40,567 nucleotides of DNA. Source: an uncultured Bacilli bacterium. Lineage in GTDB: Bacteria > Bacillota_I > Bacilli_A > RF39 > UBA660. Shown piece by piece: positions 6,711 through 14,870 of this stretch (positions within the stretch are counted from its first letter, which is position 1; each line of letters starts with the position of its first letter). The notes below the pieces were generated by a model that worked only from the letters and a program-made list of their open reading frames with translations, was not told the DNA's origin and searched no databases. The stretch is from assembly GCA_910587775.1 (NCBI GenBank), contig CAJUNF010000009.1, forward strand, positions 1 through 40,567. Reading direction: 5' to 3'. A program made the position numbers and the translations under genes.

Positions 6711-8189
6711 ATGAATTTAGATGAATACCAAAAATTAGCTGCTGAACAAGACAATCATTATTCTGTTATTATTGCTGGTGCAGGAACTGGGAAAACTTAT
6801 ACTCTATTAGGCCGTATTCAATATTTAGTAAATGAAAAGGGATTATTACCAGAAGAAATAATTGTAATTTCCTATACAAATGAAACTGTTAAAGATTTTT
6901 TGAAAAAGTGTAAGTCGTTGCTTGGATTTGAGGTTATGGTGATGACCTTTCATAAGCTGGCAATATATTTATTAAATCTTGCTGATATTTCTTTTCAATT
7001 GTGTTCTCAGGATTTTTTAAGTTACATAACTCATGAGTTTTTTTCTTCAATTTGTCAACAAAACTCAACATTAAATAATGCGCTTAAACGTTCATTACCT
7101 GTATTTTCTAAGTTTTCTAAAAAAGCTTTATGTATTTGGAAAAATAAAATTAGTGATCAAACAATAAAGTTTATTTATTTGTGTCAATCAAAAGAAATTA
7201 CTAAAAATTCTATAAAAAAGCTGATACACAAAAATTTTGGAAGAAAAAAATATTTTTTTCTTTTAGCATATTTGGCATTTGGAATTTATGAATCTGAAAA
7301 AGAGAGTCAATGTTTAATGGATTTTGATGATATCATTTTAAAAGCAGGAGAAGCTTTGAATGACTTTAATATGGAATTATTTCCTTTCAAGCATATTCTC
7401 GTAGACGAATTTCAAGATTCTTCAATAGCTAGAATTCATTTGTTTCAATTGTTGGTGCAAAAATTTTCAATGGATTTTACAGCTGTTGGTGATGATTGTC
7501 AATCAATTTATCGTTTTAGTGGAACAGAATCTAATTGTTTTCAATTGTTAGAATTAATTTTTCCTAATCTTAAATTTTTCTTTTTAAAACGTACATATCG
7601 TAATAGTCAAGAATTAATACATGTTGCTGAAAGTTTTGTTCAAAAAAATAAAAGACAGATCAAAAAAAACGTTATTTCTAATAACCACTTAAAATATCCA
7701 ATTGAAATTTTTTATTATTATAATACAAAAACAATTTATAAAATGATAACTTACATTTTAAAAGAACATATCAATTCTAATATATTATTTTTAGGGAGAT
7801 ACTCTTTTGATTGGAAATATTATTTTGATAAACATGAAATTCATTGGATTGATAAAACTCATTTTTCTTTAAATCGATTCCCTAATGTATCATTTTCATA
7901 TTTAACAATCCATCAATCAAAAGGCTTAGAAGCAGATATTGTAATTTTATTGCACCTTGAAAAAAGTAAATATGGATTTCCAAGCCAAGTCAAACCTTAT
8001 TTTTTTGAAAAAATACTTTTAGAAGAAGATCAAATTTTATTTGAAGAAGAACGAAGATTATTTTATGTTGCACTTACGCGAACTAAAAATAAGATTTATC
8101 TTGTCACTCCAATTCGATTTTCTTCCGTATTTATAAAGGAAATTTATCAGGATAACTGTAAGCAAATTTTAAAAAAATATTTTTTTTGA
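6711..8189 (+). CDS. Short UvrD/Rep-type SF1A helicase
   Basis: A 492-residue superfamily 1 DNA helicase, far shorter than UvrD or PcrA (about 720 residues). The motifs are in order: Walker A AGAGTGKT (22-29), SYTNETVKDF, Walker B VDEFQD, GDDCQSIYRFSG, RTYRNSQELI, IHQSKGLEADIVIL and RRLFYVALTRTKNKIYL. It translocates on single-stranded DNA using ATP and probably acts in repair or fork restart. The 2B-type insert appears much reduced. An upstream TTG at 6675 is in frame, but ATG 6711 starts where the family homology begins. It lies alone, divergent from the alr operon and convergent with tRNA-Phe. Confidence 0.85.
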   Translation: MNLDEYQKLAAEQDNHYSVIIAGAGTGKTYTLLGRIQYLVNEKGLLPEEIIVISYTNETVKDFLKKCKSLLGFEVMVMTFHKLAIYLLNLADISFQLCSQDFLSYITHEFFSSICQQNSTLNNALKRSLPVFSKFSKKALCIWKNKISDQTIKFIYLCQSKEITKNSIKKLIHKNFGRKKYFFLLAYLAFGIYESEKESQCLMDFDDIILKAGEALNDFNMELFPFKHILVDEFQDSSIARIHLFQLLVQKFSMDFTAVGDDCQSIYRFSGTESNCFQLLELIFPNLKFFFLKRTYRNSQELIHVAESFVQKNKRQIKKNVISNNHLKYPIEIFYYYNTKTIYKMITYILKEHINSNILFLGRYSFDWKYYFDKHEIHWIDKTHFSLNRFPNVSFSYLTIHQSKGLEADIVILLHLEKSKYGFPSQVKPYFFEKILLEEDQILFEEERRLFYVALTRTKNKIYLVTPIRFSSVFIKEIYQDNCKQILKKYFF

Positions 8190-8247
8190 TTTATTTACAT
8201 TTTATAAATGAAAGTAAGTATAATTTCTTTACAGTACTTATTAATAT

Positions 8248-8274
8248 AAAAAAACTCAAGATATTCTTGAGTTT
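8248..8274 (-). terminator. Intrinsic terminator after tRNA-Phe
   Basis: A perfect 10-bp stem AAACTCAAGA/TCTTGAGTTT with a 3-base loop and a 7-T tail on the minus strand, 11 bases after tRNA-Phe. It may also stop plus-strand transcription from the helicase gene. Confidence 0.88.
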
Positions 8275-8285
8275 CAATTGCTTTA

Positions 8286-8361
<76 letters not shown>

Positions 8362-8364
8362 ACT

Positions 8365-8441
8365 TGGCGGTTCGTACGGGATTTGAACCCGTGATCTTCT
8401 GCGTGACAGGCAGACGTGATAGACCACTACACTAACGAACC
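8365..8441 (-). tRNA. tRNA-Asp (GTC)
   Basis: Acceptor 8369-8375 with 8435-8441, G73 and encoded CCA. Anticodon stem TCTGC/GCAGA encloses CTGTCAC, giving GTC. Confidence 0.96.
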
Positions 8442-8442
8442 A

Positions 8443-8519
<77 letters not shown>

Positions 8520-8537
8520 ATGTATTAAATTTTAAAA

Positions 8538-8630
8538 TGGCGGAGGAAAAGGGATTCGAACCCCTGCGTCGCTTGCGCGGCCTGTCGGTTTTCAAGACCG
8601 ATCCCTTCAACCAGACTTGGGTATTCCTCC
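8538..8630 (-). tRNA. tRNA-Ser (TGA)
   Basis: A class II tRNA with a long variable arm, acceptor 8542-8548 with 8624-8630 and G73. The anticodon loop CTTGAAA gives TGA. CCA is encoded. Confidence 0.96.
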
Positions 8631-8658
8631 ATCAAAGTCATTTCATAACGACATGCTA

Positions 8659-8688
8659 ATTATAACATGAAGATTTTTTCAATGTCAA
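8659..8688 (-). promoter_or_regulatory. Promoter of the Ser-fMet-Asp-Phe tRNA cluster
   Basis: On the minus strand TTGACA (8683-8688) and TATAAT (8659-8664) are separated by 18 bases. The tRNA-Ser 5' end lies 29 bases downstream. Confidence 0.8.
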
Positions 8689-8756
8689 CAAAAAAAGCAG
8701 AAATCCAATCCAGTTTTTAGTATGCTTAAATCTTTAATACTAACCTCTTTATAAAT

Positions 8757-8779
8757 TAAAAAACCCATTTAACTGGGTA
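8757..8779 (-). terminator. Intrinsic terminator after tRNA-Leu
   Basis: Stem ACCCA/TGGGT with a 6-base loop and a T-tail on the minus strand, 14 bases past tRNA-Leu. It separates tRNA-Leu from the next tRNA cluster, which has its own promoter. Confidence 0.75.
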
Positions 8780-8791
8780 TTATTTTATCAA

Positions 8792-8880
8792 TGGTGCCCA
8801 AGGCCGGACTTGAACCGGCACGAGCTTTAACACTCGCAGGATTTTAAGTCCTGTGCGTCTACCTATTCCGCCACTTGGGC
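8792..8880 (-). tRNA. tRNA-Leu (TAA)
   Basis: A class II tRNA with acceptor 8796-8802 paired to 8874-8880 and A73. The anticodon loop CTTAAAA gives TAA. CCA is encoded. Confidence 0.96.
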
Positions 8881-8891
8881 AATTTGGCACC

Positions 8892-8947
8892 ATGTCTAAT
8901 CTGCTTTAGACATTTTTCATTATAAACTAAAATTTATGTGAGGTCAA
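8892..8947 (-). promoter_or_regulatory. Promoter of tRNA-Leu with a leader hairpin
   Basis: On the minus strand TTGACC (8942-8947) and TATAAT (8919-8924) are separated by 17 bases. Between the -10 box and the tRNA is a perfect 8-bp inverted repeat ATGTCTAA/TTAGACAT (8892-8913), which would lie in the 5' leader removed by RNase P. The -35 box abuts the stop codon of the S1-domain gene. Confidence 0.75.
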
Positions 8948-9301
8948 TTATTTTTTATTATTTCTTTTTATCTCCTTAATTTTTTCTTCTATCCAGTAAG
9001 ATAAATTTTTATTTAATATATTAAAGTTTTTATTAAAATGTCTAGCTCTTCGATATTCATAATCTAAATTTTTAAGAGTTAATTTTGCTTCTTTAGTCTG
9101 AGTATCTATCGCTAAAATCTTACATGGAATTATTTCGCCTATATTTGCATAAGTATTGATATCATTAATATAATAATCAGAAATTTCCGAAATATGGATT
9201 AAACCTTTATAGCCATTTTCAAAAATGACAAAAATACCATATTTTTTTATTCCTGTTACTTTTCCTTTTACAATTCTGCCTCTTTCAAAAATTTGGTTCA
9301 T
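8948..9301 (-). CDS. Single-S1-domain RNA-binding protein (YugI/CvfD-like)
   Basis: A 117-residue protein with one S1 domain (about residues 6-75: GRIVKGKVTGIKKYGIFVIFENGYKGLIHISEIS) and a basic helical tail. Proteins of this build (general stress protein 13, CvfD) bind RNA or ribosomes and affect translation. An in-frame GTG at 9313 would add four residues. The chosen ATG has GTGGTGAT upstream. It is divergent from the NifU-like gene across about 80 bases, and a TATAAT box for it is visible at 9318-9323. Confidence 0.85.
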   Translation of the reverse strand: MNQIFERGRIVKGKVTGIKKYGIFVIFENGYKGLIHISEISDYYINDINTYANIGEIIPCKILAIDTQTKEAKLTLKNLDYEYRRARHFNKNFNILNKNLSYWIEEKIKEIKRNNKK

Positions 9302-9381
9302 TTTTATCACCACAGGTATTATATCATGATTTTTTCTTTACTTGTTTTATTTTTCCTATTATAATTTTCTTAGTGATAAAT

Positions 9382-9648
9382 ATGAAAAAAGTTAATTTAA
9401 AAAAACAAAATAATCCAGATTTAATTATAAGCAGAATTAAAGAATTATTAGAAGATATCCGCCCTTATTTAAATATGGAAGGTGGAGATATTACTTTTGA
9501 AAAGTATGAAGATGGGTTTGTTTATGTTAAATTATTAGGAGCTTGTGCCCAATGTATGTCCCAAGACGAAACATTAAACGATGGTATTTTATGTATGTTG
9601 CAAGAAGAGATTCCTGAAATAAAAGGAATTATTAATGTTTTATTATAG
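9382..9648 (+). CDS. NifU-like Fe-S scaffold (YutI-like)
   Basis: An 88-residue stand-alone NifU C-terminal (Nfu) domain. It carries the family signature RPYLNMEGGDI and the cluster-binding Cys pair in GACAQCMS. It should hold a transient Fe-S cluster between two subunits and pass it to client enzymes. GTG at 9373 is in frame but overlaps the ribosome site, so ATG 9382 is chosen. A promoter with TATAAT at 9360-9365 precedes it. It is convergent with the YutH-like gene, leaving 2 bases between stops. In Bacillus subtilis the like gene yutI also lies near yutH. Confidence 0.85.
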   Translation: MKKVNLKKQNNPDLIISRIKELLEDIRPYLNMEGGDITFEKYEDGFVYVKLLGACAQCMSQDETLNDGILCMLQEEIPEIKGIINVLL

Positions 9649-9650
9649 CA

Positions 9651-10574
9651 TTATTTTTTTATAAGCCATTCAATTTTTTCTATTCCTATCATCTTATTCA
9701 ATTCTAACATTATTCTACTTAAAAATTTTTCATATTCTTGGTTTTTATCGATTATTTTTATTAAGGTTTCTTCGTCTTCTTCATGATTCATTATCTTTTC
9801 GTAAACATCAAAATAATATGATGGATATAACATTCTTGCAAAAAACATTTGATACTCATATAATGTTCTTTTTCTTAAACTTAAAAAAGTTTTAAATTCG
9901 ATCCATGCATCTTTTTCATCTATAAAGAAAGCGGATTTTAAATATTCTGCAATATCTCGTACTTGTAAATCGAAAATAAATAGTAGTGGATTATAAAAAT
10001 CTATTTTAAAATTTGGAAACTTTACTCTTTTATGACTTAAAGAAATTTTATCAAATTCACTTATATTTATTTTATTGACTGTATTATTAGCATAGGATAT
10101 GGCGTTTTCTGCTAAGCCAATATAATAACTTAAACTATTTAAAATTACAGATTTATTCTTTCCTAATTCGTGAACTTGATATTCAAAATAATCAATTTTT
10201 CTGCTCCATAAATTTCCCCAACTATTATTGTATAGAGAAGATTTGTTTTTAGATAAAATTAAATTTTCTTGAAAGTTCATTATGTCTAAAATATTTATTT
10301 CTTCATCTTTTGATTCCATCTTTAATAATACATAATTTTGATTTTCTATATTACTTACTAATTTGTTTTCACGATTTAAAATAAAGGTATGAATTGGAAT
10401 ATTTTTTCTTTTTAACTCTTCGCATACTTCATATATATTTTTTAGATCTTCTTCTGTTCTATTTAATACACACAATAAAAATATAGATCCCTTTTCTATA
10501 AATTCATAGTTATCTTCGATTTTTTTCAAATCCTTAATATCAATGTTATAGTAAAAATTTATTATTTCTTTCAT
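9651..10574 (-). CDS. YutH/CotS-like spore-coat kinase-fold protein
   Basis: A 307-residue protein resembling the YutH branch of the CotS kinase-like spore-coat proteins. The most telling stretch is W-x-x-K-I-D-Y-F-E-Y-Q-V-H-E-L-G followed by SYYIGLAENAISY (around residues 125-165). I see no clear kinase HxD or DFG motif, so it may be a pseudokinase. Start ATG 10574 has AGGG at a good distance; TTG 10589 is less likely. A terminator hairpin lies just upstream, so it may have partly separate transcription. The link to sporulation is supported by a YunB gene 2 kb upstream in the same direction. Confidence 0.6.
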   Translation of the reverse strand: MKEIINFYYNIDIKDLKKIEDNYEFIEKGSIFLLCVLNRTEEDLKNIYEVCEELKRKNIPIHTFILNRENKLVSNIENQNYVLLKMESKDEEINILDIMNFQENLILSKNKSSLYNNSWGNLWSRKIDYFEYQVHELGKNKSVILNSLSYYIGLAENAISYANNTVNKINISEFDKISLSHKRVKFPNFKIDFYNPLLFIFDLQVRDIAEYLKSAFFIDEKDAWIEFKTFLSLRKRTLYEYQMFFARMLYPSYYFDVYEKIMNHEEDEETLIKIIDKNQEYEKFLSRIMLELNKMIGIEKIEWLIKK

Positions 10575-10596
10575 ATGTATCCCTATCAAATCATAT

Positions 10597-10627
10597 GAAA
10601 AAAGATTAAGAATCTTTCTTAATCTTT
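10597..10627 (-). terminator. Intrinsic terminator ahead of the YutH-like gene
   Basis: A 10-bp stem AAAGATTAAG/CTTAATCTTT with a 7-base loop and T-tail on the minus strand. It overlaps the stop codon of the gene ending at 10626 and ends about 22 bases before the YutH-like start, so it would limit read-through into that gene. Confidence 0.75.
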
Positions 10628-11330
10628 ATGCTGCTTTTTGTAAAATTCTAGATGCGTCATTTTCTACAGTGGTTCCACCTGCTACTTCTTCTGTTATTTG
10701 TCGTTGGCGTTCTTGCTGAATTGACATTATTTTAGCTGCTGCTTGAGTATCTTTTAGTACTTCTCTTGATTTTTCTAAGTTTTGATTTACCTCATCTTCT
10801 AAACGTTTAATTTTTTTTTTATAATTATTCAAATCCTTTATAACTTTGTCTAAACGTTCTTTTATCTCTTTAAGTTCTGGATCCATTTCTTCTTCAGTTT
10901 CTAATACTGGAGATTCTGGAACTAAATTAATCTTAGCTGTTTCTTCCGTTCCCTCTTCATTTTCTCTTAAATCAGAAGGATTGTTCATTTCATCTTTTTG
11001 TTCTACTTTATTCTCTATTGTAGGAATATTAATTTCAGTTGGATTAATTTGAACTGGATCTATAAAATTGTTTTCTATTGATTCTGATGGTTTACTTACA
11101 TCTATTGTATTTGTTAAAACAGGCTGTTCTACACTTATTTCTTCGTTCATTGTAGGTGTAATTTCAGCATTTGGAATAGGAGAAGAAGTTTCTTTTGTTT
11201 GATTTTCTATATTATTTTGATAAAAACTAGTTAAAGATACAATATTTGCTTCTTTTACAGCTATTTGTTTTCCTCTTTTTTCTTCTGTTACAGAAATTTC
11301 TGGCTTTTTTATTAGTGTTAATTTTGTCAT
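10626..11330 (-). CDS. Unrecognised acidic, disordered and coiled-coil protein
   Basis: A 234-residue protein of unknown family. Residues 1-140 are low-complexity, rich in Glu, Pro, Ser, Thr and Asn, and probably disordered. Residues 145-200 are a strongly charged coiled coil (ELKEIKERLDKVIKDL), followed by an Ala/Gln-rich end. There is no signal peptide or membrane segment. The ATG overlaps the stop of the upstream 93-residue gene (TAATG), so the two are translationally coupled. Position between YutD- and YutH-like genes suggests a structural or envelope role, but nothing in the sequence proves it. Confidence 0.65.
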   Translation of the reverse strand: MTKLTLIKKPEISVTEEKRGKQIAVKEANIVSLTSFYQNNIENQTKETSSPIPNAEITPTMNEEISVEQPVLTNTIDVSKPSESIENNFIDPVQINPTEINIPTIENKVEQKDEMNNPSDLRENEEGTEETAKINLVPESPVLETEEEMDPELKEIKERLDKVIKDLNNYKKKIKRLEDEVNQNLEKSREVLKDTQAAAKIMSIQQERQRQITEEVAGGTTVENDASRILQKAA

Positions 11331-11611
11331 TATTGTACCCCTTCCACTTCTGCTTTATTATTAATAATATCTATAATAGTTTTTTTTACTTCTCCCCATG
11401 CTGCTTCATTGTTAATTGGTTGATATACACCATTTTGTTCCCAAAAAAACTCTAGCACATAATTTGCCCCATTCATTTCTCCAGTATTTATAGCAATAAT
11501 TGGAATATCTTTTATATTTGGACGTTCATCATCAAGCGACTTAAAACCACATACTAATTTTTTTTCAACTTTTTCACCACTTGGTGTAACTAATATCACT
11601 TTTTCATCCAT
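11330..11611 (-). CDS. Small protein of unknown function
   Basis: A 93-residue soluble protein with a beta-rich start (EKVILVTPSGEKVEKKLVCGFK) and a C-terminal helix. I do not recognise the family. It is coupled by a TAATG overlap to the disordered coiled-coil protein downstream, so the two probably form a functional pair. A terminator hairpin lies between it and the upstream YutD gene, and the 48-base gap leaves room for only a compact promoter. Confidence 0.65.
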   Translation of the reverse strand: MDEKVILVTPSGEKVEKKLVCGFKSLDDERPNIKDIPIIAINTGEMNGANYVLEFFWEQNGVYQPINNEAAWGEVKKTIIDIINNKAEVEGVQ

Positions 11612-11642
11612 TTAAATCCCTCTATTCTTTCATGATTATAAC

Positions 11643-11668
11643 AAAAAGAGATTGAATTATCAATCTCT
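11643..11668 (-). terminator. Intrinsic terminator overlapping the yutD stop codon
   Basis: A perfect 9-bp stem AGAGATTGA/TCAATCTCT with a 4-base loop and five T on the minus strand. The first stem arm contains the last codons and TGA stop of the YutD gene, so ribosomes finishing yutD could block its folding. Confidence 0.75.
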
Positions 11669-11941
11669 AATTTTTGCTATGATGAAATAACTACATCCAA
11701 AAGCACATTGCTCTTTTAAATAATCATCTACTTTATCTATATCATTAATTGGTTTAAAATTTTTATTTGTTTTACTATTAAATCCTTTTAATCTTATTTT
11801 ACCATAAGCCCAATCTCCCACAATGTAGTCATATGGATTAAAATAATCTGTTATTTTTTCTTCTAATACTTGCATATCAATTGCATCTTTAACATTTTTT
11901 AAAATGTGATATCTTACGTTATTTATTGTAATTTCTTTCAT
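11660..11941 (-). CDS. yutD: YutD-family protein (DUF1027)
   Basis: A 93-residue protein matching the YutD family by the signature YIVGDWAYGKIRLKGF (residues 39-54) and the Cys-containing end CAFGCSYFIIAKI. The molecular function of the family is not firmly known to me. It starts 4 bases after the stop of the upstream 274-residue gene, so it shares that transcript. In Bacillus subtilis yutD lies between yutH and yunB, an order preserved here. Confidence 0.85.
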   Translation of the reverse strand: MKEITINNVRYHILKNVKDAIDMQVLEEKITDYFNPYDYIVGDWAYGKIRLKGFNSKTNKNFKPINDIDKVDDYLKEQCAFGCSYFIIAKIRD

Positions 11942-11945
11942 ATTA

Positions 11946-12770
11946 TCATCCTAAAACCCTTACTGTAATTGCAAAGAGTGTCATCATCACTGTTGCAATA
12001 ATACTTAATAATAATAGCATGTCTACATATCCATTTCCAGTAGTAATATTATGTCCATATCTTTGATGATAGGCTATCGCTTCTTTTAAACGATCCATTT
12101 TATCAGAAGCTTGAGGATCTATCTTAAAAAAATTTAATATTTTATCATTTAATTGATTTAATGTAGATTCATCTAATTGGGAAATCATATCTAATGAATA
12201 TCCTAGTGCTGTATAAGCTTCTGGTAACAAGGTATTTTGTTTATATGGTAAAAAATTAAAATTATGATTTGATTCAAAAGTTTTACAAATAAAATATTGA
12301 TCTAATTCTTGCAAATTTTGAGTATATTTTGGATATTCTTGTATCATAATCTGATTTTGATTAGTAGTTAGGTAAATATAATTTTTAAAAGTATTTATTT
12401 GCTCTTCTGTTGCACCAAGAGCTTTTTTTCGATAAAAAAACATATCTATTAAAAATTTCTCTATTTTTAAAAAATAGGGATTTGGAAATGTTTTTGCATC
12501 ATTATATTTAAAAAAGCATTCTTTAAACTTTTGTAAAGATTTTTTTGGAAATCCAAATTTTGTTATATTAGAATCAAATCCTCCCATGCGATTTTCATTA
12601 TTTGTTCGGAAAGGATTAATAATATCTAATTCTCCATAAATATATATTAAAGTACGGATTACCATTACTGGAAAAGACGAGAATGCTGGATTATTCTCGG
12701 ATTGTTTATTTTCTATGTATAAGTTAATAGCATTGGTAAATGCTGAATTTATGAAAATGTTCCCTTCCAT
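11946..12770 (-). CDS. Unrecognised protein with C-terminal membrane anchor
   Basis: A 274-residue protein with a long soluble N-terminal part, mostly helical and rich in Asn, Phe and Tyr. A single hydrophobic segment near the end (MLLLLSIIATVMMTLFAITV) makes it tail-anchored with the bulk probably in the cytoplasm. I do not recognise the family. The start at 12770 has an excellent AGGTGAG ribosome site; a longer TTG start at 12818 would overlap yunB and is rejected. It sits between yunB and yutD in the sporulation-associated block. Confidence 0.7.
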   Translation of the reverse strand: MEGNIFINSAFTNAINLYIENKQSENNPAFSSFPVMVIRTLIYIYGELDIINPFRTNNENRMGGFDSNITKFGFPKKSLQKFKECFFKYNDAKTFPNPYFLKIEKFLIDMFFYRKKALGATEEQINTFKNYIYLTTNQNQIMIQEYPKYTQNLQELDQYFICKTFESNHNFNFLPYKQNTLLPEAYTALGYSLDMISQLDESTLNQLNDKILNFFKIDPQASDKMDRLKEAIAYHQRYGHNITTGNGYVDMLLLLSIIATVMMTLFAITVRVLG

Positions 12771-12801
12771 GTTCTCACCTATTATAAGTATATCATAACA
12801 T

Positions 12802-13542
12802 TTAAGAGATAGGTACATTTAAAATGTTGCTTTTTGTCTCATAAAGTCCTCCGTAAAGATCTGGAACTACTCCATTTATTATTTCTGCATCAATCATTAT
12901 TTCATATTTTAGTTCCTTGGTTTGAAATGAAACTGGTGTAATAATTTCATGACTAATTGACACATCTACGTAAATTTCTATTAAAGCATTATTGATTCCA
13001 TAATTTTGAATTTTGGTTTTTAGATTAGTTAAAATTGTTCCAATAAATTTTATTTTAATTGGTATTCTTGGTCCAAGATTTGTTGCATATATGGAGTTAC
13101 TTGCAACACCGATTGGCATACTTAGAATAAATCCATCTAATCCATTGGATAGTTCTTGATCATAATATTCAATATTTAATTTTCCATTTTCTATCACGTT
13201 AAAATCATTTTTTATTCTATTTGCTAATAAGTTAGCTATTTTATATGCATTTTTTGTATCATAACTTACATTTAAAATTTCCCCTTTTGCATTTTGATGA
13301 ATCGTAAGTACTTTGTTTATCGTATCATCATCAATTTGAGTCATAATTGTATAGTTATTAAATAAATTGTATGTTAATTTTTCTAAATTTTTAGAAGCAA
13401 TTTCTAATAATTTTGGCGTAACATTATAACTAATTTGTTTTAAAAATACGTAACAAAAAAAACAAATAGAAAGAAGTATCATTGTTAAAATGCTTGATAC
13501 TTTTGGTTTCCATTTGTTATTTTTCGTTTTTACTTTTCTCAT
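12802..13542 (-). CDS. yunB: Sporulation protein YunB
   Basis: A 246-residue protein with a basic N-terminus, one membrane segment (about residues 17-35) and an extracytoplasmic domain. It shows the YunB features GVASNSIYATNLGPRIPIKI and the repeated beta-strands of the C-terminal half (ALIEIYVDVSISHEIITPV). YunB is produced in the Bacillus mother cell under sigma-E and contributes to proper spore formation; its biochemical role is unclear. It starts 21 bases after the upstream tail-anchored protein gene. Presence of YunB suggests this organism can form spores or descends recently from one that could. Confidence 0.88.
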   Translation of the reverse strand: MRKVKTKNNKWKPKVSSILTMILLSICFFCYVFLKQISYNVTPKLLEIASKNLEKLTYNLFNNYTIMTQIDDDTINKVLTIHQNAKGEILNVSYDTKNAYKIANLLANRIKNDFNVIENGKLNIEYYDQELSNGLDGFILSMPIGVASNSIYATNLGPRIPIKIKFIGTILTNLKTKIQNYGINNALIEIYVDVSISHEIITPVSFQTKELKYEIMIDAEIINGVVPDLYGGLYETKSNILNVPIS

Positions 13543-13563
13543 GCTATATTTTATGCGCTTTTA

Positions 13564-14412
13564 TTAAAATAATCCTAAATTTAAAACACTATTTAATAAA
13601 ACCACAATACCAATAATAATTGCAATAGTAATTACAACTATTAAAATGTGTAATACAATCTTGTTTGATTGAACATCTTCTTTTAAATCGTTAAAATCAT
13701 CGAAATCACTTTGTGTAAAAGACAAACTATTTGTATAGAAGGAGTCATCCATTTTAGTTGATTGTTCTTCTACTTTTTTATTAGATGATTTTTCTATATT
13801 TTTTTCTTCCACTAAATTTTGCAATATTTCTTTAGTTTCGTTTGCACCCATTACCATTGTATTACTATCGTCGCCTTTTAAATCTGTTAAAATATCTAGT
13901 GGATCTAATTTAGTTTTTTGTAATTCATTTTCCGTAATTGTATTTATCAATTCTAATAATTCTTCTTTTGTTTTGTTATCAGCAGCTTTGGTTTCTTTTG
14001 GCTCTTCTTCTACATTGAGATTTTTTAAAATATCGTATTGTGTATCTCTTATTTTTTTTAGTCGCTCTTTTTCGTAATCAATTTCTTTTTCTTCACGTGC
14101 TCGCTCTAAAATAGCATTAATATCATACTCTTTCGTTTCTTCTAATTCTATATTTTGTTCTTCTATATCTGGGACTAGCTTTACTTCTCGGCGTTTTGGA
14201 ATATCATGATAGTTTTTTTCTAAAATTTCTTTTAGTTTATCAACATTTACATAATTTGAATCATTTTCACCTATTACTTTGGCGTTGCTTGCTATACTAA
14301 ATTCATTAATCTCACTATTGCTTATTTCTTTATATAAGTTACTATTACGATTAGCTCTTGATTGATAGATTTGTTTTTCTTCATCGTAGTATTTTTCACT
14401 TCTACTTTTCAT
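13564..14412 (-). CDS. Unrecognised acidic tail-anchored protein
   Basis: A 282-residue protein with a long, highly charged Glu/Lys/Asp/Asn-rich region, probably part coiled coil (around residues 95-150), and one C-terminal hydrophobic segment (VLHILIVVITIAIIIGIVVLL) that would anchor it with the bulk in the cytoplasm. No enzyme motif is visible and I do not recognise the family. It is the first gene of the block running to 9651, followed 21 bases later by yunB. Its start has AAAGGATAGGGG upstream. Confidence 0.65.
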   Translation of the reverse strand: MKSRSEKYYDEEKQIYQSRANRNSNLYKEISNSEINEFSIASNAKVIGENDSNYVNVDKLKEILEKNYHDIPKRREVKLVPDIEEQNIELEETKEYDINAILERAREEKEIDYEKERLKKIRDTQYDILKNLNVEEEPKETKAADNKTKEELLELINTITENELQKTKLDPLDILTDLKGDDSNTMVMGANETKEILQNLVEEKNIEKSSNKKVEEQSTKMDDSFYTNSLSFTQSDFDDFNDLKEDVQSNKIVLHILIVVITIAIIIGIVVLLNSVLNLGLF

Positions 14413-14523
14413 GATGCCCCTATCCTTTCAACAAAATAATACCATATTTTCATTTTTTTGAAAACTTTATTTCTCGTTGATTTTTCATATTATAGTTTAT
14501 ATAATTATTTTGAGGTGAAAATT

Positions 14524-14853
14524 TTGAGAAAAATCATTTTAAAAACTGAATCTTGTATCGGTTGTGGTGCTTGTGTTGCTGTTGATAGTGAACATTTTGA
14601 ATTTAGTGATGAAGGATTTTCATTTGTTAAGTCGCAAGAAAATCTAGAATCACCAGCACTTAGTGATGCAATTGATGCATGCCCAGTTGCAATTATTAGT
14701 TTAGAAGAAAATAATGAAAGCAACGACGTAAGTTCTATATCTGAAAATGATCAGGAATGTGGTCATTGTGAGTGTGAAGATTGTCATTGTCATGATGAAA
14801 ATAACAAATGCCTTTGCAATGAAGATATTGAAAGCGAAAAAAAAGCAGCTTAG
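14524..14853 (+). CDS. 4Fe-4S ferredoxin with Cys/His-rich C-terminal tail
   Basis: A 109-residue protein. Residues 1-62 form a single-cluster ferredoxin like the Bacillus type, with ligands C11, C14, C17 in CIGCGAC and C53 in CPVAI. After an acidic linker, residues 78-98 add seven Cys and three His (CGHCECEDCHCH, then CLC), a metal-binding tail unusual for a ferredoxin. The start is TTG at 14524, 7 bases after GAGGTG; the upstream ATG at 14458 would add residues that do not look like a ferredoxin. It donates electrons to unknown partners. It is divergent from the yunB block and convergent with rluB. Confidence 0.85.
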   Translation: MRKIILKTESCIGCGACVAVDSEHFEFSDEGFSFVKSQENLESPALSDAIDACPVAIISLEENNESNDVSSISENDQECGHCECEDCHCHDENNKCLCNEDIESEKKAA

Positions 14854-14870
14854 AAAACTAAGTTGTTTTT
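14836..14870. terminator. Bidirectional terminator between ferredoxin and rluB genes
   Basis: Stem AGCAGCTTAG/CTAAGTTGTT with a 4-base loop, two G-U pairs, T-tails on both strands (nine T on the minus side). It includes the end of the ferredoxin gene and abuts the rluB stop. Confidence 0.85.
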
